From the NCBI GenBank assembly GCA_003278875.1, contig QCCQ01000003.1, positions 44,749 to 108,748 on the forward strand: DNA of 64,000 nucleotides, given 5' to 3'. Numbering within the stretch: position 1 is the first letter of the stretch; each line of letters begins with the position of its first letter. The stretch is from Prochlorococcus sp. AG-347-L21. Its GTDB lineage: Bacteria; Cyanobacteriota; Cyanobacteriia; PCC-6307; Cyanobiaceae. The translations under genes were made by a program, and so were the position numbers. The notes below the pieces were generated by a model. That model searched no databases. It was not told where the DNA came from and worked only from the letters and a program-made list of their open reading frames with translations. Positions 34,393 to 44,128 of this stretch are shown here, piece by piece.

Positions 34393-34522
34393 ATTTATAT
34401 TCTTCATCAAGTTCAATGACAACACCATTAAAAAATTCTGCTAATAATTTTGATGGGTCTTGCATAGATGTCTTTCTATCTACTTTTGATAATTTCTTTT
34501 TGATTGGATTTAAGTTAGTCAT
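34382..34522 (-). CDS. Small protein, 46 aa
   Basis: ATG 34522 overlaps the stop of DUF1651 copy 2 (ATGA), and its own stop overlaps the next gene. It encodes MTNLNPIKKKLSKVDRKTSM and an acidic end (VIELDEEYKYDS). The chained overlaps are the main evidence for translation. Confidence 0.5.
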   Translation of the reverse strand: MTNLNPIKKKLSKVDRKTSMQDPSKLLAEFFNGVVIELDEEYKYDS

Positions 34523-34818
34523 ACAGATTCAGGAAATTCAAGTTCTTCAAAAGTCCAACCTTCTAGTTGAAGGTCATGCCATTTATCCCAAGCATTATCC
34601 AAATACATTTGAGTGGATGATTTAATTGCCATTGGCTCACCAAGATCATTTGCATAATATGTGTGAGCAAAAATTCTCATACTATTTCTTGGAGATTTTT
34701 TATTCCTTATAAATAAAATTAATCTGCTGCGGTCTGGGCTAAGCAACCAACCACTTGGGGACTCATTACGATAACCGTAAGAAAAATTAGTCCAAACATT
34801 AGCTCCTCCTAAAGTCAT
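34519..34818 (-). CDS. DUF1651-family protein, copy 2
   Basis: This 99-aa paralog of the gene at 32082 has GWLLSPDRSRLILFIRNKKS (about residues 22-41), FAHTYYANDLGEPMAIKS and WHDLQLEGW. The order of motifs and the shared HxxYANxLGEPxxIK core show common ancestry. The family function is unknown. It leads a three-gene minus-strand operon whose stops and starts overlap, driven by a near-consensus promoter. Confidence 0.65.
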   Translation of the reverse strand: MTLGGANVWTNFSYGYRNESPSGWLLSPDRSRLILFIRNKKSPRNSMRIFAHTYYANDLGEPMAIKSSTQMYLDNAWDKWHDLQLEGWTFEELEFPESV

Positions 34819-34843
34819 TACTTAGTAATACATGCGTACTACT

Positions 34844-34873
34844 AGTATAAATGCATTAGAAATGGATCGTCAA
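34844..34873 (-). promoter_or_regulatory. Near-consensus promoter of DUF1651 copy 2
   Basis: On the minus strand TTGACG (34873-34868) and TATACT (34849-34844) are separated by 18 bp, 26 bp before the start codon. The AATACTTGACG block and the following TA(C/T)TA(G)TAGTAC segment match copy 1. Confidence 0.6.
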
Positions 34874-34974
34874 GTATTTTGGCAAATAAATTATTTACAC
34901 TGATAGAGAATAAAAACAGCTCAGTTATTCCAAAAAAAAATAAAATACCCACCAAAAGCCTGCTATAGCTGGCA

Positions 34975-35145
34975 TTTTGATAGGTAGCACCGGATCCCCG
35001 TCAGTTCTCTGCTGCATCGACCTGGAAATGCCAGAAGAGGATTCAAAGTGGGCTTTCGTTTCCGATTACAAGATCGGTTTACTACCGCATCACGACAGTC
35101 TCCTCATGTCGAAAGAGAGTCAGATCAGAGCACATAAAGAAGAAC
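34975..35145 (-). ncRNA. ssaA: Probable 6S RNA (ssaA/Yfr7)
   Basis: This non-coding stretch is visibly richer in G+C than all neighbouring DNA and lies just downstream of purK, where cyanobacterial 6S RNA is found. On the minus strand the two ends can pair (GATC, TCTCT/AGAGA, TCGAC/GTCGA) as an interrupted closing stem. A small hairpin CTGG-CATTT-CCAG lies in the 3' half of the central bubble, and an inner hairpin CCGAT-CTTGTA-ATCGG is present. A GCC/GGC stem followed by TTTT at 34973-34954 would end the transcript. 6S RNA binds RNA polymerase holoenzyme. The exact ends and even the strand are inferred. Confidence 0.55.
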
Positions 35146-35184
35146 TTAACCAAAGATCCAGTATTCTAACTCTAACTTATTTTT

Positions 35185-36375
35185 TTATGCATTTGGAGAT
35201 GGCCAAATGTCTCTTACCATAGTTAATAAAATTTGAGATTCATCGTATCTTTCTGAATGCGTTTTACCATTTAATAAAAATGTGATGTGAGCCATTTTTC
35301 TTCCCAGAATTTCGCGAGATTTGCCATAACAATGAATATTAGAACCCTCAATTTCAGATAACATTTTAATTCTGGTTTCCATTGAGATTGGGAAATTCTT
35401 TTTTAACCCCAGTAGATTTATCATAATTGCACCTTCACAGTTCATTTTAATTTCAGGCGGCATTATCCCAGAAGAAATACAAACATATTGATCAAACTGA
35501 CTTGAAGTGCAAGCTTCAATAGAGAAATGAGCTGAGTTGTGTGTCCTAGGGGCTATTTCATTAATTAGAAGACCATTATCTCCATAGAAGAATTCAATAG
35601 CTAAAACTCCAACGTAATTAAGTTCATTGACTATTGAAGAGAAAATATTTATAGCAAATAAGTTCAAATCATATTCATTTGTTCCAGGAGCAAGAACCCA
35701 ATCACAAACATGGTTTGATTGGAACGTCTCAACTATTGGAAAGAATCTTATCTTACCGGTCCTATCTCTCGAACCAACAAGAGCCAGTTCTTTTTCATAC
35801 TCTATCCATTCTTCTATTAACCATTCTTTAGAATTGTTCTCTGTTAAAAAAGAATCTAAATCTTCTTTTGTCTTTATTTTTCTGTTCCCTTTGCCGTCAT
35901 ATCCACCTTTATTTGATTTTGCCATCAGAGGAAAAGTCCAATTATTGATTTCCTTATCCGACAGATTTTTAAAATCTTCAATACTTATCCATTTTGGGCA
36001 GGGAATATTCATTCTTTCTATTAATTTTTTTTGAGAAAACCTATCTACTAATGGCTTAATTGCATTAAGGCTTGGAACAAAAATATCTTTATTGTCAATT
36101 AAATTTAATTTATCAATTTTTATCCATTCATTTTCAAAAATTATTTTTTCACACTCATTAATTAATGATTTATTACCTCTTATCTTTAAAGGATCAGCTT
36201 CTATGACATGATCTGCTTTTAAACCAGCAGGATCATCACAAGATTTTGTTTGCACACATACTTCTAAATCTCTTTTTTTTGCTGCCTCGGTTAGCATCAA
36301 AGCTAGTTGACCACCTCCAATTATTCCTAGGGAATAATTTTTCTTAATATCGTTTATATTTTTTTTAAAACTCAT
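35185..36375 (-). CDS. purK: N5-carboxyaminoimidazole ribonucleotide synthase PurK
   Basis: This 396-aa ATP-grasp enzyme of purine biosynthesis converts AIR and bicarbonate to N5-CAIR. The N-terminal Rossmann motif is LGIIGGGQLALMLTEAAKKR (about residues 16-35). ATP-grasp signatures include KSNKGGYDGKGN (about 153-164), EEWIEYEKELALVG, and INEIAPRTHNSAHFSIEAC (about 268-286). It is of normal length. It is monocistronic, with the probable 6S RNA just downstream. Confidence 0.95.
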   Translation of the reverse strand: MSFKKNINDIKKNYSLGIIGGGQLALMLTEAAKKRDLEVCVQTKSCDDPAGLKADHVIEADPLKIRGNKSLINECEKIIFENEWIKIDKLNLIDNKDIFVPSLNAIKPLVDRFSQKKLIERMNIPCPKWISIEDFKNLSDKEINNWTFPLMAKSNKGGYDGKGNRKIKTKEDLDSFLTENNSKEWLIEEWIEYEKELALVGSRDRTGKIRFFPIVETFQSNHVCDWVLAPGTNEYDLNLFAINIFSSIVNELNYVGVLAIEFFYGDNGLLINEIAPRTHNSAHFSIEACTSSQFDQYVCISSGIMPPEIKMNCEGAIMINLLGLKKNFPISMETRIKMLSEIEGSNIHCYGKSREILGRKMAHITFLLNGKTHSERYDESQILLTMVRDIWPSPNA

Positions 36376-36500
36376 AGCATGATTTTATTACCATTTCCAA
36401 TTCTTAACAACTGAATTTTTAAGGATCTAGAGCTTAGATTTTGCTAATATATAAAGTATTTAATACCAAATATTTATAAATTTTAACTAGGTAATCAATT

Positions 36501-37592
36501 GTGAATAAGAGAAAAATATTAGTCCCATTAGGTGATAAGTCATACGAAGTAACTCTGGAAGCAGGGATACTGAATAATATCAGCGAAGAACTTTTAAAAA
36601 TTGGAATAACAAAGAATAGAAAAATACTTGTGATTTCAAATGAAGAAATATCGAATTTGTATGGAGAAAAATTTTTAAATAATTTAAAAGATAATAAATT
36701 TCAGGCCAAAATGTTACTTATCAAGGCTGGAGAATTATATAAAAACTTAAAAACCTTAAGTGAAATATATGATGTAGCATTTGAATTTGGCTTAGATAGA
36801 AATTCAATAATTATTGCCCTTGGAGGGGGAATTGTTGGAGATGTAGGTGGTTTTGCAGCTGCGACTTGGCTGAGAGGTATCGAATATATTCAGATTCCAA
36901 CAACATTATTATCAATGGTTGATTCATCTGTGGGAGGAAAAACAGGAGTAAATCATCCAAAAGGTAAGAATTTAATTGGAGCTTTCAATCAACCTAAAGC
37001 AGTTTTTATTGATCCAGAAACTTTAAAAAGTTTGCCCAAAAGAGAATTTAATGCAGGCATGGCCGAAGTAATAAAATACGGAGTAATAAGAGATAAAGAA
37101 CTTTTCGAATACTTAGAAATTGAAAAAAACAAAAATGAACTTATAAATCTCAAAAATGAATATCTAATTAAAATAATTAATAGTTCAATTAAAACAAAGT
37201 CTCATATTGTTTCTCAAGACGAACATGAAAATGGTGTTAGAGCAATATTGAATTATGGTCATTCTTTTGGTCATGTTATTGAAAATTTATGTGGATACGG
37301 CAAATTTCTACATGGTGAGGCAATATCGATTGGTATGAATATTGCGGGTAAAATAGCAATTGAGAAAGGGTTATGGTCTAAAGAAGAATTAGAGAGACAG
37401 AAGAATCTTTTGAATAGTTACGATCTTCCTACCGAGATCCCAAAAATAAATAAAGAAGAAGTTCTAACAATACTTATGGGCGATAAAAAAGTTCGTGATG
37501 GCAAAATGAGATTTATCTTACCGAAAGAAATTGGTGCTGTTGATATATATGATGATGTAGAAGATTCATTATTTTTAAAGTTTTTTTCTTAA
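36501..37592 (+). CDS. aroB: 3-dehydroquinate synthase AroB
   Basis: This 363-aa enzyme is the second of the shikimate pathway, closing DAHP to 3-dehydroquinate with NAD+ and a divalent metal. NAD-binding segments are [20 protein letters not shown] (about residues 107-126) and [20 protein letters not shown]. Metal ligands lie in [20 protein letters not shown] (about 251-261) and LHGEAISIG. The start is GTG 36501. It overlaps the convergent midA-like gene by 4 bp. Confidence 0.96.
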   Translation: MNKRKILVPLGDKSYEVTLEAGILNNISEELLKIGITKNRKILVISNEEISNLYGEKFLNNLKDNKFQAKMLLIKAGELYKNLKTLSEIYDVAFEFGLDRNSIIIALGGGIVGDVGGFAAATWLRGIEYIQIPTTLLSMVDSSVGGKTGVNHPKGKNLIGAFNQPKAVFIDPETLKSLPKREFNAGMAEVIKYGVIRDKELFEYLEIEKNKNELINLKNEYLIKIINSSIKTKSHIVSQDEHENGVRAILNYGHSFGHVIENLCGYGKFLHGEAISIGMNIAGKIAIEKGLWSKEELERQKNLLNSYDLPTEIPKINKEEVLTILMGDKKVRDGKMRFILPKEIGAVDIYDDVEDSLFLKFFS

Positions 37593-38779
37593 CGCAAACA
37601 GGTTGAATTTATATTCATTTTCTTCTCATTAAACTTTTTAAAAACAAACCACTTAAAATCACCTAAACAAACAGGATCAACGAGTCTAAGTAATGCCTCT
37701 CTTCTTAGTAAGGCATTTGATAAATCCTTTTTAATTTCTTTCTGAATCCCATAAAGTCTCTCTGCCAATCCAAGTGCCAACAAAGCCTCTCCTTGTTTAG
37801 TTATTCCACAAGTATCAAATCCAAGAGTCTCAGCATCATTAATTAAAGTTTCTATGCACACATGAGATGTTAAATCGCAATTTCCAGGAGAATCTAGGAT
37901 ATTATTCGTCATTTTTTGGTTTTCATAAGAAACTATCGTCCCATCAGAATTCTTAGAGGTGTAGTATTTTTTGGCATCTTTAGCATAATCAATTATCAAT
38001 AAAATACCATTATTAATTTTTTGATAAATAGCTTTTAACCATTTTGAGTTGTCTATATGCCATTCTGTAGTCCATCCTTCAAGAGCATCTTCAGGCGGAA
38101 TAGTGATTCCCAACTCACTTTTAGCAAGTTCAATACTTTTTCTCAATTCACTTGTAATTGGCATTTCATCAAAATATAATTTATGAGATTTTTTGTCTAT
38201 AGAAACTGCTTGTCGAAGTAATTTTCCTTTTGAGAAGGTTATTCTCTCTACTGGCAAAGCATCCAAAACCTCATTTGCAAGAACTATTCCATTTATATTA
38301 TTTTCCTCTACTTCTTCCAAACCCTTCCATAAAATATCAATGCCTAAGTTTAAAAATTCTTCCAATTTATTTTTTTGTTTTTCTACCATCCCTTCATTAG
38401 GTTCAATAATTACAAAAGAAACTCCTTCTAAATAATTCTTGTTTTTTTCTAAAAAATATTTAATTAATCCACTCATAAAGCTTCCGTCTCCTGCTCCAAT
38501 TTCAATTACAGCTAATTTCTGATTAGATAAAAAACTATTTTTGAATTGAATCAACCAATCTTCTATTTGTTTACCCACTAAAAAAGCAAAATCATCAGAT
38601 AAAGAGGGTGATGTGACAAAATCTCCTCGAGCGCCTAACTGAGCTTTACCGCTGCCGTAATAACCATTAATAGGATCATTTAATGCGAAATTCATAAAGT
38701 CATAAAAACTTATGGTCCCACCCATTTTTATTATTTTTTTTATTAACCAATCTGGATTATTCGCGGGTAAGCTATTCAT
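37589..38779 (-). CDS. SAM-dependent methyltransferase, MidA/NDUFAF7 family
   Basis: This 396-aa protein matches the DUF185/MidA family. It has an N-terminal [20 protein letters not shown] (about residues 20-39), [17 protein letters not shown]-binding [15 protein letters not shown] (about 90-104), [15 protein letters not shown], and [16 protein letters not shown]7 methylates an arginine of a complex I subunit; in cyanobacteria a role with the NDH-1 complex is possible but unproven. It is convergent with aroB and divergent from the TPM-protein gene. Confidence 0.85.
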   Translation of the reverse strand: MNSLPANNPDWLIKKIIKMGGTISFYDFMNFALNDPINGYYGSGKAQLGARGDFVTSPSLSDDFAFLVGKQIEDWLIQFKNSFLSNQKLAVIEIGAGDGSFMSGLIKYFLEKNKNYLEGVSFVIIEPNEGMVEKQKNKLEEFLNLGIDILWKGLEEVEENNINGIVLANEVLDALPVERITFSKGKLLRQAVSIDKKSHKLYFDEMPITSELRKSIELAKSELGITIPPEDALEGWTTEWHIDNSKWLKAIYQKINNGILLIIDYAKDAKKYYTSKNSDGTIVSYENQKMTNNILDSPGNCDLTSHVCIETLINDAETLGFDTCGITKQGEALLALGLAERLYGIQKEIKKDLSNALLRREALLRLVDPVCLGDFKWFVFKKFNEKKMNINSTCLR

Positions 38780-38810
38780 CGGCGAAAATATAAAAAGACA
38801 GAACTTATTT

Positions 38811-39608
38811 ATGCCTTCAAAGATTAACTATTTATTAGGAATATTTCTATCTATATTAGTTTTAATTTCACATAAACCCGTTTTCGCTATAAATAATCCA
38901 AATCTCTTACCAGAAGAAAAAACACCAGTAATTGATTTAGCTAAAACATTAAGCCCTAATCAAAAAAAATCTTTAGAGGAAAAGCTCAATAATCTAGAAA
39001 TTGAAAGTGGGTGGAAAATTAAATATTTATCTCAGTTTGAAAGTTCTCCTGGTAGCGCAATAAAGAACTATTGGGATTTAGATGAGACAAGTTTGTTAAT
39101 AGTTGCGGATCCTAGAGGGGGAAATTTGCTGAACTTTAACGTCGGAGAGGCTTATTTTAATTTTATGCCAAGGTTATTTTGGGTTGAACTTCAAACAAGA
39201 TTTGGCAACCAATACTATGTTAAAGATCACGGTGAGGATGGTGCAGTATTAGATGCAATTGATTCAATAAAGATTTGCCTCGAAAGAGGAGGATGCCAAG
39301 TTGTCCCTGGACTACCCAAAGAGCAATATATTTGGACTTTATGTACATCTATTCTTGGAGGTTTAGTAGCAGGTTTTGCATCTGCTCCAAGGAAAGAAGG
39401 TCAAGTCATATCAATTGGATTTCTAGCTCTTCTTTCTCCCTTATGGGGGATGTTATTTGGAATTTTTGGTTTGGCACCGATAATATCCAGAACAAATGAT
39501 TTATTACCTTTATTTAAAAATAGTTTAGCTTTTACAGCCGCAGGAATTGCGGGTTATATCTTGTCTCAAACATTATTCTCAAGATATGAAAAGCCCAAAA
39601 ATACTTAA
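38811..39608 (+). CDS. TPM-domain membrane protein (Psb32-like)
   Basis: This 265-aa protein has a signal or anchor segment (YLLGIFLSILVLISH) and a TPM domain: PVIDLAKTLSPNQKKSLEEK (about residues 44-63), WKIKYLSQFESSPG, LLIVADPRGGNLLNFNVGE. C-terminal membrane segments follow (about 185-255). TPM proteins such as Psb32/TLP18.3 help photosystem II repair. ATG 38811 is chosen because upstream in-frame starts would overlap the divergent gene and bury the signal sequence. The exact role is inferred. Confidence 0.78.
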   Translation: MPSKINYLLGIFLSILVLISHKPVFAINNPNLLPEEKTPVIDLAKTLSPNQKKSLEEKLNNLEIESGWKIKYLSQFESSPGSAIKNYWDLDETSLLIVADPRGGNLLNFNVGEAYFNFMPRLFWVELQTRFGNQYYVKDHGEDGAVLDAIDSIKICLERGGCQVVPGLPKEQYIWTLCTSILGGLVAGFASAPRKEGQVISIGFLALLSPLWGMLFGIFGLAPIISRTNDLLPLFKNSLAFTAAGIAGYILSQTLFSRYEKPKNT

Positions 39609-39631
39609 AATATAAACAAAAATATCAAATC

Positions 39632-40468
39632 CTAAAAAAATTTATTTTCTTCACAAATTTCACCAGACTCTGAATACCATCGGTGAGAGACTTTTCTTAA
39701 TTCCTTTTTTTCAAACTCAATCCATGAAAAGTTAATTAGCAATTTCCCATCTTCATCAGTTTTATATCTTGGCACTACAGCAGTGTTGAAATAAATTGTC
39801 CCTTTGCTATCAATTTTAAACATCTCTCTTAAACCAAGATTTCTTTTAAGCCGATTGTGCATATGACCAAAAATTACAAGATCAACTTTTCTTCTCTTTT
39901 GTATTTGAGAGATAGCAACAGACAAATCTCTATCTCCCCAATCTAAAGAGGGTAATTTCCAGTCTTTCCCACAAATGCTTTTAGGTTCTGAACCTAAACC
40001 CGAAGGGCCAGCATGAGACATAATTATTAAAGGTATATCTTCAACAGTCTTTTCCGAACATTCGATAATTTTATTTATTGAATCTTGTTCAGTGATAGGT
40101 CCATAAACACCTTTAACCTCTTTTGAAAGATAATAGCCTCCGCCAGAACTACATGGTCTTGCAGACAATAAATTTATTTGATTATTAAAAATTTTCAAAT
40201 CCCATGCACAATATTTTTCACCTAGAACACGTATCTGCTTTGAGAGGGTTTCGCCAGTAGAATCTTTCCCTCTATCATGATTTCCTAAAATCACAAAAGT
40301 AGGAATTTTGATCTCATTGATTTTTTTAATTATTTTGACACTTCCATCAGAAATATCACCAACAAATAAAACAATATTTGGTTTGACAATCGATAAAACC
40401 TTCAAGTCTAATTCAGACCATTGACCATGACAGTCACCAACAATAGCAATTTTTAAATTTGTCAGAAT
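39632..40468 (-). CDS. Calcineurin-like metallophosphoesterase (start codon uncertain)
   Basis: This cyanobacterial and plant-type metallophosphoesterase has FVGDISDG, ILGNHDRG, MSHAGPSG and FGHMHNR. The first metal motif, IAIVGDCHGQW, lies upstream of the first TTG (40405), so the real protein must begin earlier. Yet between that motif and the upstream in-frame TAA only ATT (40468) or CTG (40465) are available, and I place the start there. The substrate is unknown. It is divergent from nadA, which also lacks an ATG. A sequencing error or a non-standard start are both possible. Confidence 0.7.
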   Translation of the reverse strand: MLTNLKIAIVGDCHGQWSELDLKVLSIVKPNIVLFVGDISDGSVKIIKKINEIKIPTFVILGNHDRGKDSTGETLSKQIRVLGEKYCAWDLKIFNNQINLLSARPCSSGGGYYLSKEVKGVYGPITEQDSINKIIECSEKTVEDIPLIIMSHAGPSGLGSEPKSICGKDWKLPSLDWGDRDLSVAISQIQKRRKVDLVIFGHMHNRLKRNLGLREMFKIDSKGTIYFNTAVVPRYKTDEDGKLLINFSWIEFEKKELRKVSHRWYSESGEICEENKFF

Positions 40469-40568
40469 TTTTTCTGTTTAAAGGCATATAATCTATTTAG
40501 AGATATTCTAAATCCTGACCAGTATAACTTCTACTCCAAAACATAAATCAGTTCAAAACGAAGAGGAT

Positions 40569-41483
40569 TTGATTTCTGAAATAAAGGAGCGTTGCGAAAA
40601 AGCTAATGCAATTATTCTTGCGCACTATTATCAAGCTCCAGAGATTCAGGAAATTGCAGATTTTATTGGCGATTCATTAGATCTATCTAGGAAAGCTGCA
40701 AATAATGACGCAAATATAATAATTTTTTGCGGTGTGCACTTTATGGCCGAAACTGCAAAAATACTTAGCCCTGATAAAACAGTCCTATTACCAGATATTG
40801 ACGCAGGATGCTCATTAGCAGACGATTGCCCCTCAGATAAATTTCAAAAGTTCAGGGAAGAAAATCCAGATCACTATGTCGTAAGTTATATAAACTGTAC
40901 TGCAGAAGTAAAAGCTCAAAGTGACCTGATATGTACAAGCAGTAATGCAGTCTCATTAATTAAGAAGATACCTGAAGAAAAAAAAATAATATTTGCACCA
41001 GATCAGAACCTTGGGAGATGGGTACAGAAAAATTCAGGAAGAGATCTTAAGTTATGGCCTGGCAGCTGCATTGTTCATGAATCGTTTAGTGAAGAAGCAC
41101 TTCTAAAATTAAAATATAAAAATCCAGGATCAAAAGTCATTGCTCATCCTGAATGTAGTCAAAATTTACTAATTCTCTCAGACTTTATTGGATCAACAAG
41201 TAAGCTGCTTGATTTCGTAAGTAAAGATCCATCTAAAACTTACTTGGTACTAACTGAACCTGGAATAATTCATCAAATGAAAAAGAAAGAACCTAACAAA
41301 ATTTTTATTGAAGTCCCAGATGTAGAAGGTTGTAAATGTAACGAGTGTCCATATATGAAATTAAATACTTTAGAAAAAATTCTAGATTGTTTGAAAAACA
41401 ATTCCCCGTCTATCGAACTAGACCCAGAAATAATAAGGAGAGCCTATGTGCCAATAAAGAGAATGCTGGATATGAGTAATTAA
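40569..41483 (+). CDS. nadA: Quinolinate synthase NadA
   Basis: This 304-aa [4Fe-4S] enzyme makes quinolinate for NAD. It contains ILAHYYQAPEIQEIADFIGD (about residues 17-36), FCGVHFMAETAKILSP (about 52-67), DAGCSLADDC and YINCTAEVKA. Cluster cysteines lie in the CSLADDC segment, near CIVHESF and in CKCNECPYMKLN. The start is TTG 40569; the frame is open upstream to about 40516 without ATG or GTG. It is slightly short but comparable to other NadA proteins that begin at the ILAHYYQ-preceding helix. It overlaps the convergent protease gene by 4 bp. Confidence 0.93.
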   Translation: MISEIKERCEKANAIILAHYYQAPEIQEIADFIGDSLDLSRKAANNDANIIIFCGVHFMAETAKILSPDKTVLLPDIDAGCSLADDCPSDKFQKFREENPDHYVVSYINCTAEVKAQSDLICTSSNAVSLIKKIPEEKKIIFAPDQNLGRWVQKNSGRDLKLWPGSCIVHESFSEEALLKLKYKNPGSKVIAHPECSQNLLILSDFIGSTSKLLDFVSKDPSKTYLVLTEPGIIHQMKKKEPNKIFIEVPDVEGCKCNECPYMKLNTLEKILDCLKNNSPSIELDPEIIRRAYVPIKRMLDMSN

Positions 41484-42814
41484 TTTAATAAAAAAACTTT
41501 ATCTTCCTTATTAATTTTTAGGAATGCATTAAGGTTTGTAGTGTCGGGATTAAATTCTCTTATCTGATTCTTTCCATTAATTATATTTATTAGCTCTTTT
41601 TCACCAGCTCTATATTGTTTATCTTTTCTAGTTCCTATCTCTCTTTGGAGTATAGGGTTTATATTCATTTTTACTTCTATGTCTGGAATAATTCCAGATT
41701 TGTTTATATCAGTGCCGTTCGGAGTTAAATACTTAGCGACTGTAACAGTTAGACCTGAACCATCAACTAATGTTCTCATAGATTGAACTAAACCTTTACC
41801 AAACGTTTTCTTCCCAACTAATTTTCCTCTTTTGTTATCCTTTATTGCACCAGAGACTATTTCACTAGCACTAGCAGAACCCTCATTAACTAATACAACT
41901 AAGGGCTTTTTTGTTAGAGCTTGACCGTTTCCTTTTTTTGTTTCTTTTACACCATCTTTACTTACCGTACTTACTATTACTCCTTTGTTAATGAAGTGCC
42001 TTGAGATATCAATACTTGATTCTAATAAACCTCCAGGATTACTTCTCAAGTCAAGAACATATCCTGCGACTTTTTTTGTTTCTAAATCCTTAATAGCATC
42101 TCTAGTCTCTTTTGATGCATTTGCATTAAATTGTTTAATTCTTACATAGCCAATTGAAAAACCGTTTTTGGTTTGATTGACTTTACTTGATACAGATTTT
42201 ATTTCAATTTTTTCTCTTGATAAAATCTTAAAAAAGGATTTAGAGCCTCTAAGGATTTCAAGCTTTACTTTAGTACCTCTTTGTCCTCTTATTAATTTCA
42301 CTGCCTCCTCAATATTCATATCTTCAGTAGAAACATCATCTATGGATAATATTTTATCTCTAGCTTTAATTCCAGCATCAAATGCAGGGGTGCCCTCTAT
42401 GGGAGAAATAATTATTAAATCATCAGATTCTTTATCTTTAACTATTTGGATACCAACTCCAGTTAATTCACCAGAGGTATCGATTCTCATCTGATTAAAT
42501 TCTTTAGGTTCTAAAAATCTTGTATAAGAATCATCTAAGTTAGAAAGCATATCTCTAATCGCATCATATGCTTCATTGCTATCTGAATATGTTTTTGATA
42601 AAACTTCTTTTCTTAGATTAATCCAATCGGACTTTTGAAATTTGCCGCTTGAATCAAGAAAATCTCTATATACAATTTGCCAAACATGATCAATTACTTC
42701 TTTATAACTATTATTTAAAACTGATGCCTCTGCAAAATTATTTAAAAATAGTCCAGAAAAGGATGTCGCAAACAGAAATATATATTTTTTTTTAAGCAAT
42801 TTTCTTATCTTCAA
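41480..42814 (-). CDS. ctp: Carboxyl-terminal processing protease (S41)
   Basis: This 444-aa protein has a signal segment (YIFLFATSFSGLFLNNFAEA) and a PDZ domain (about residues 115-200: TGVGIQIVKDKES, GTPAFDAGIKARDKILSID). The S41 peptidase core follows, GYVLDLRSNPGGLLESSIDI and VNEGSASASEIVSGAIKDN (about 300-320). The catalytic Ser lies in SASASE and the Lys in GKKTFGKGLVQ. CtpA cleaves the C-terminus of the D1 precursor; which of the paralogs (CtpA, B or C) this is cannot be settled from sequence alone. It is exported to lumen or periplasm. Confidence 0.88.
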   Translation of the reverse strand: MKIRKLLKKKYIFLFATSFSGLFLNNFAEASVLNNSYKEVIDHVWQIVYRDFLDSSGKFQKSDWINLRKEVLSKTYSDSNEAYDAIRDMLSNLDDSYTRFLEPKEFNQMRIDTSGELTGVGIQIVKDKESDDLIIISPIEGTPAFDAGIKARDKILSIDDVSTEDMNIEEAVKLIRGQRGTKVKLEILRGSKSFFKILSREKIEIKSVSSKVNQTKNGFSIGYVRIKQFNANASKETRDAIKDLETKKVAGYVLDLRSNPGGLLESSIDISRHFINKGVIVSTVSKDGVKETKKGNGQALTKKPLVVLVNEGSASASEIVSGAIKDNKRGKLVGKKTFGKGLVQSMRTLVDGSGLTVTVAKYLTPNGTDINKSGIIPDIEVKMNINPILQREIGTRKDKQYRAGEKELINIINGKNQIREFNPDTTNLNAFLKINKEDKVFLLN

Positions 42815-42875
42815 ATAATTCGATATTTTTTATTATAAAAAGAATTTATTTATAATTCAAAAATTTGATAAATAC

Positions 42876-44093
42876 TTAAGGATCAATCCACTTCCCATCA
42901 TCTTTAATAAGTTGGATTAAAGCATTAACCCCCTCATCTTCAGGTACTCTTTTTATCTCTTCTTTCCTTCTATATAAGGCAATAGTTCCTTTACCTTTCC
43001 CAACATAACCATAATCAGCATCTGCCATTTCTCCTGGTCCATTAACAATACATCCCATTATTGCTATATCTAGGCCCGTTAAATGTGAGGTGGCGTTCCG
43101 AACTTTATCTACAACTTCTTCCAGATTGAAAAGTGTCCTACCACAACTAGGGCAACTGATGTATTCAACCATTGTTTTTCTTAATCCTAAAGATTGCAAA
43201 ATTGAATAGCATACTGGTATTTCCTTTTCTGGAGCCTCTGTTAAGGAAACCCTGATAGTATCTCCTAATCCCTCTGCTAAAAGCGTTCCAATTCCAGCAG
43301 TACTTTTAATCCTTCCATAATCACCATCACCAGCTTCGGTCACTCCTAAATGTAATGGATAGTTATATCCTTCTGAGTCAAGCCTATCTGCAATCATTCT
43401 GTAAGCAGCCATCATGACAGGAGCCCTAGAAGCTTTCATAGAAATAATTATGTTATGAAAATCAAGCTCATCACAAATTTTGACGAACTCCATCGCAGAT
43501 TCTGTCATTCCTAATGGCGTATCTCCATAAGTAAAAAGCATCCTCTCAGATAAAGACCCATGATTAACTCCAATCCTTAGAGCTTTGTTTTCAGCCTTTA
43601 AAACTTCAACTAAAGGGGTAAATCTTTTAAGTATTGTTTGCTTAATAGTTTCAAATTCCTCATTTGTATATTCAGTTCTTGTAGGGTCTGATTTTTCAAA
43701 AACAAACAATCCAGGATTAATTCTTACTTTATCAACATGTTTTGCTACTTCCATTGCAATTTTCATACCATTATGGTGAACATCCGCCACCAAGGGGGTA
43801 TTGATATTATTTTCTTGTAATTTTGCCTTTATATCTCCTACCGCTTTGGCATGTGCTAAGGAAGGGACAGTTAACCTTACTATTTCACAACCCACATCAT
43901 AAAGCCTTTTGATAGCTAAGTAAGCATTCTCGACGTCCATCGTATCTTCATTTATCATCGATTGAACTCTTACTGGATAATCACTTCCAATAGCTATATC
44001 ACCCACCATTACTGTTCTAGTTATCCTTCTCTCAATATGAGTTGAATATCTTTTGGAGAGACTATTAATCTCTTTTGATTGAGTTAATGACAT
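42876..44093 (-). CDS. ispG: 4-hydroxy-3-methylbut-2-enyl diphosphate synthase IspG
   Basis: This 405-aa [4Fe-4S] enzyme catalyses the penultimate step of the MEP isoprenoid pathway. It begins with [20 protein letters not shown] (about residues 27-46). Other marks are TIM-barrel segments such as [14 protein letters not shown], and iron-sulfur cysteines in [13 protein letters not shown] (about 308-320) and [20 protein letters not shown] (about 344-363). In cyanobacteria it takes electrons from ferredoxin. It is monocistronic and of normal length. Confidence 0.97.
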   Translation of the reverse strand: MSLTQSKEINSLSKRYSTHIERRITRTVMVGDIAIGSDYPVRVQSMINEDTMDVENAYLAIKRLYDVGCEIVRLTVPSLAHAKAVGDIKAKLQENNINTPLVADVHHNGMKIAMEVAKHVDKVRINPGLFVFEKSDPTRTEYTNEEFETIKQTILKRFTPLVEVLKAENKALRIGVNHGSLSERMLFTYGDTPLGMTESAMEFVKICDELDFHNIIISMKASRAPVMMAAYRMIADRLDSEGYNYPLHLGVTEAGDGDYGRIKSTAGIGTLLAEGLGDTIRVSLTEAPEKEIPVCYSILQSLGLRKTMVEYISCPSCGRTLFNLEEVVDKVRNATSHLTGLDIAIMGCIVNGPGEMADADYGYVGKGKGTIALYRRKEEIKRVPEDEGVNALIQLIKDDGKWIDP

Positions 44094-44128
44094 TAAAATT
44101 CTTGATATTCAAAAAGGATTTCACTAAA

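Noticed and set aside
34356..34625. An 89-aa plus-strand frame
   Set aside because: It is antisense to the chained minus-strand genes at 34382-34522 and 34519-34818, which have overlapping starts and stops and a good promoter.
34977..35222. An 81-aa plus-strand frame over the G+C-rich stretch after purK
   Set aside because: It starts at TTG, has an unprotein-like composition, runs into the purK 3' end on the other strand, and lies over the likely 6S RNA, which explains the base composition better.
39275..39499. A 74-aa frame inside the TPM-protein gene
   Set aside because: It is out of frame within a gene with clear TPM motifs and has no support of its own.
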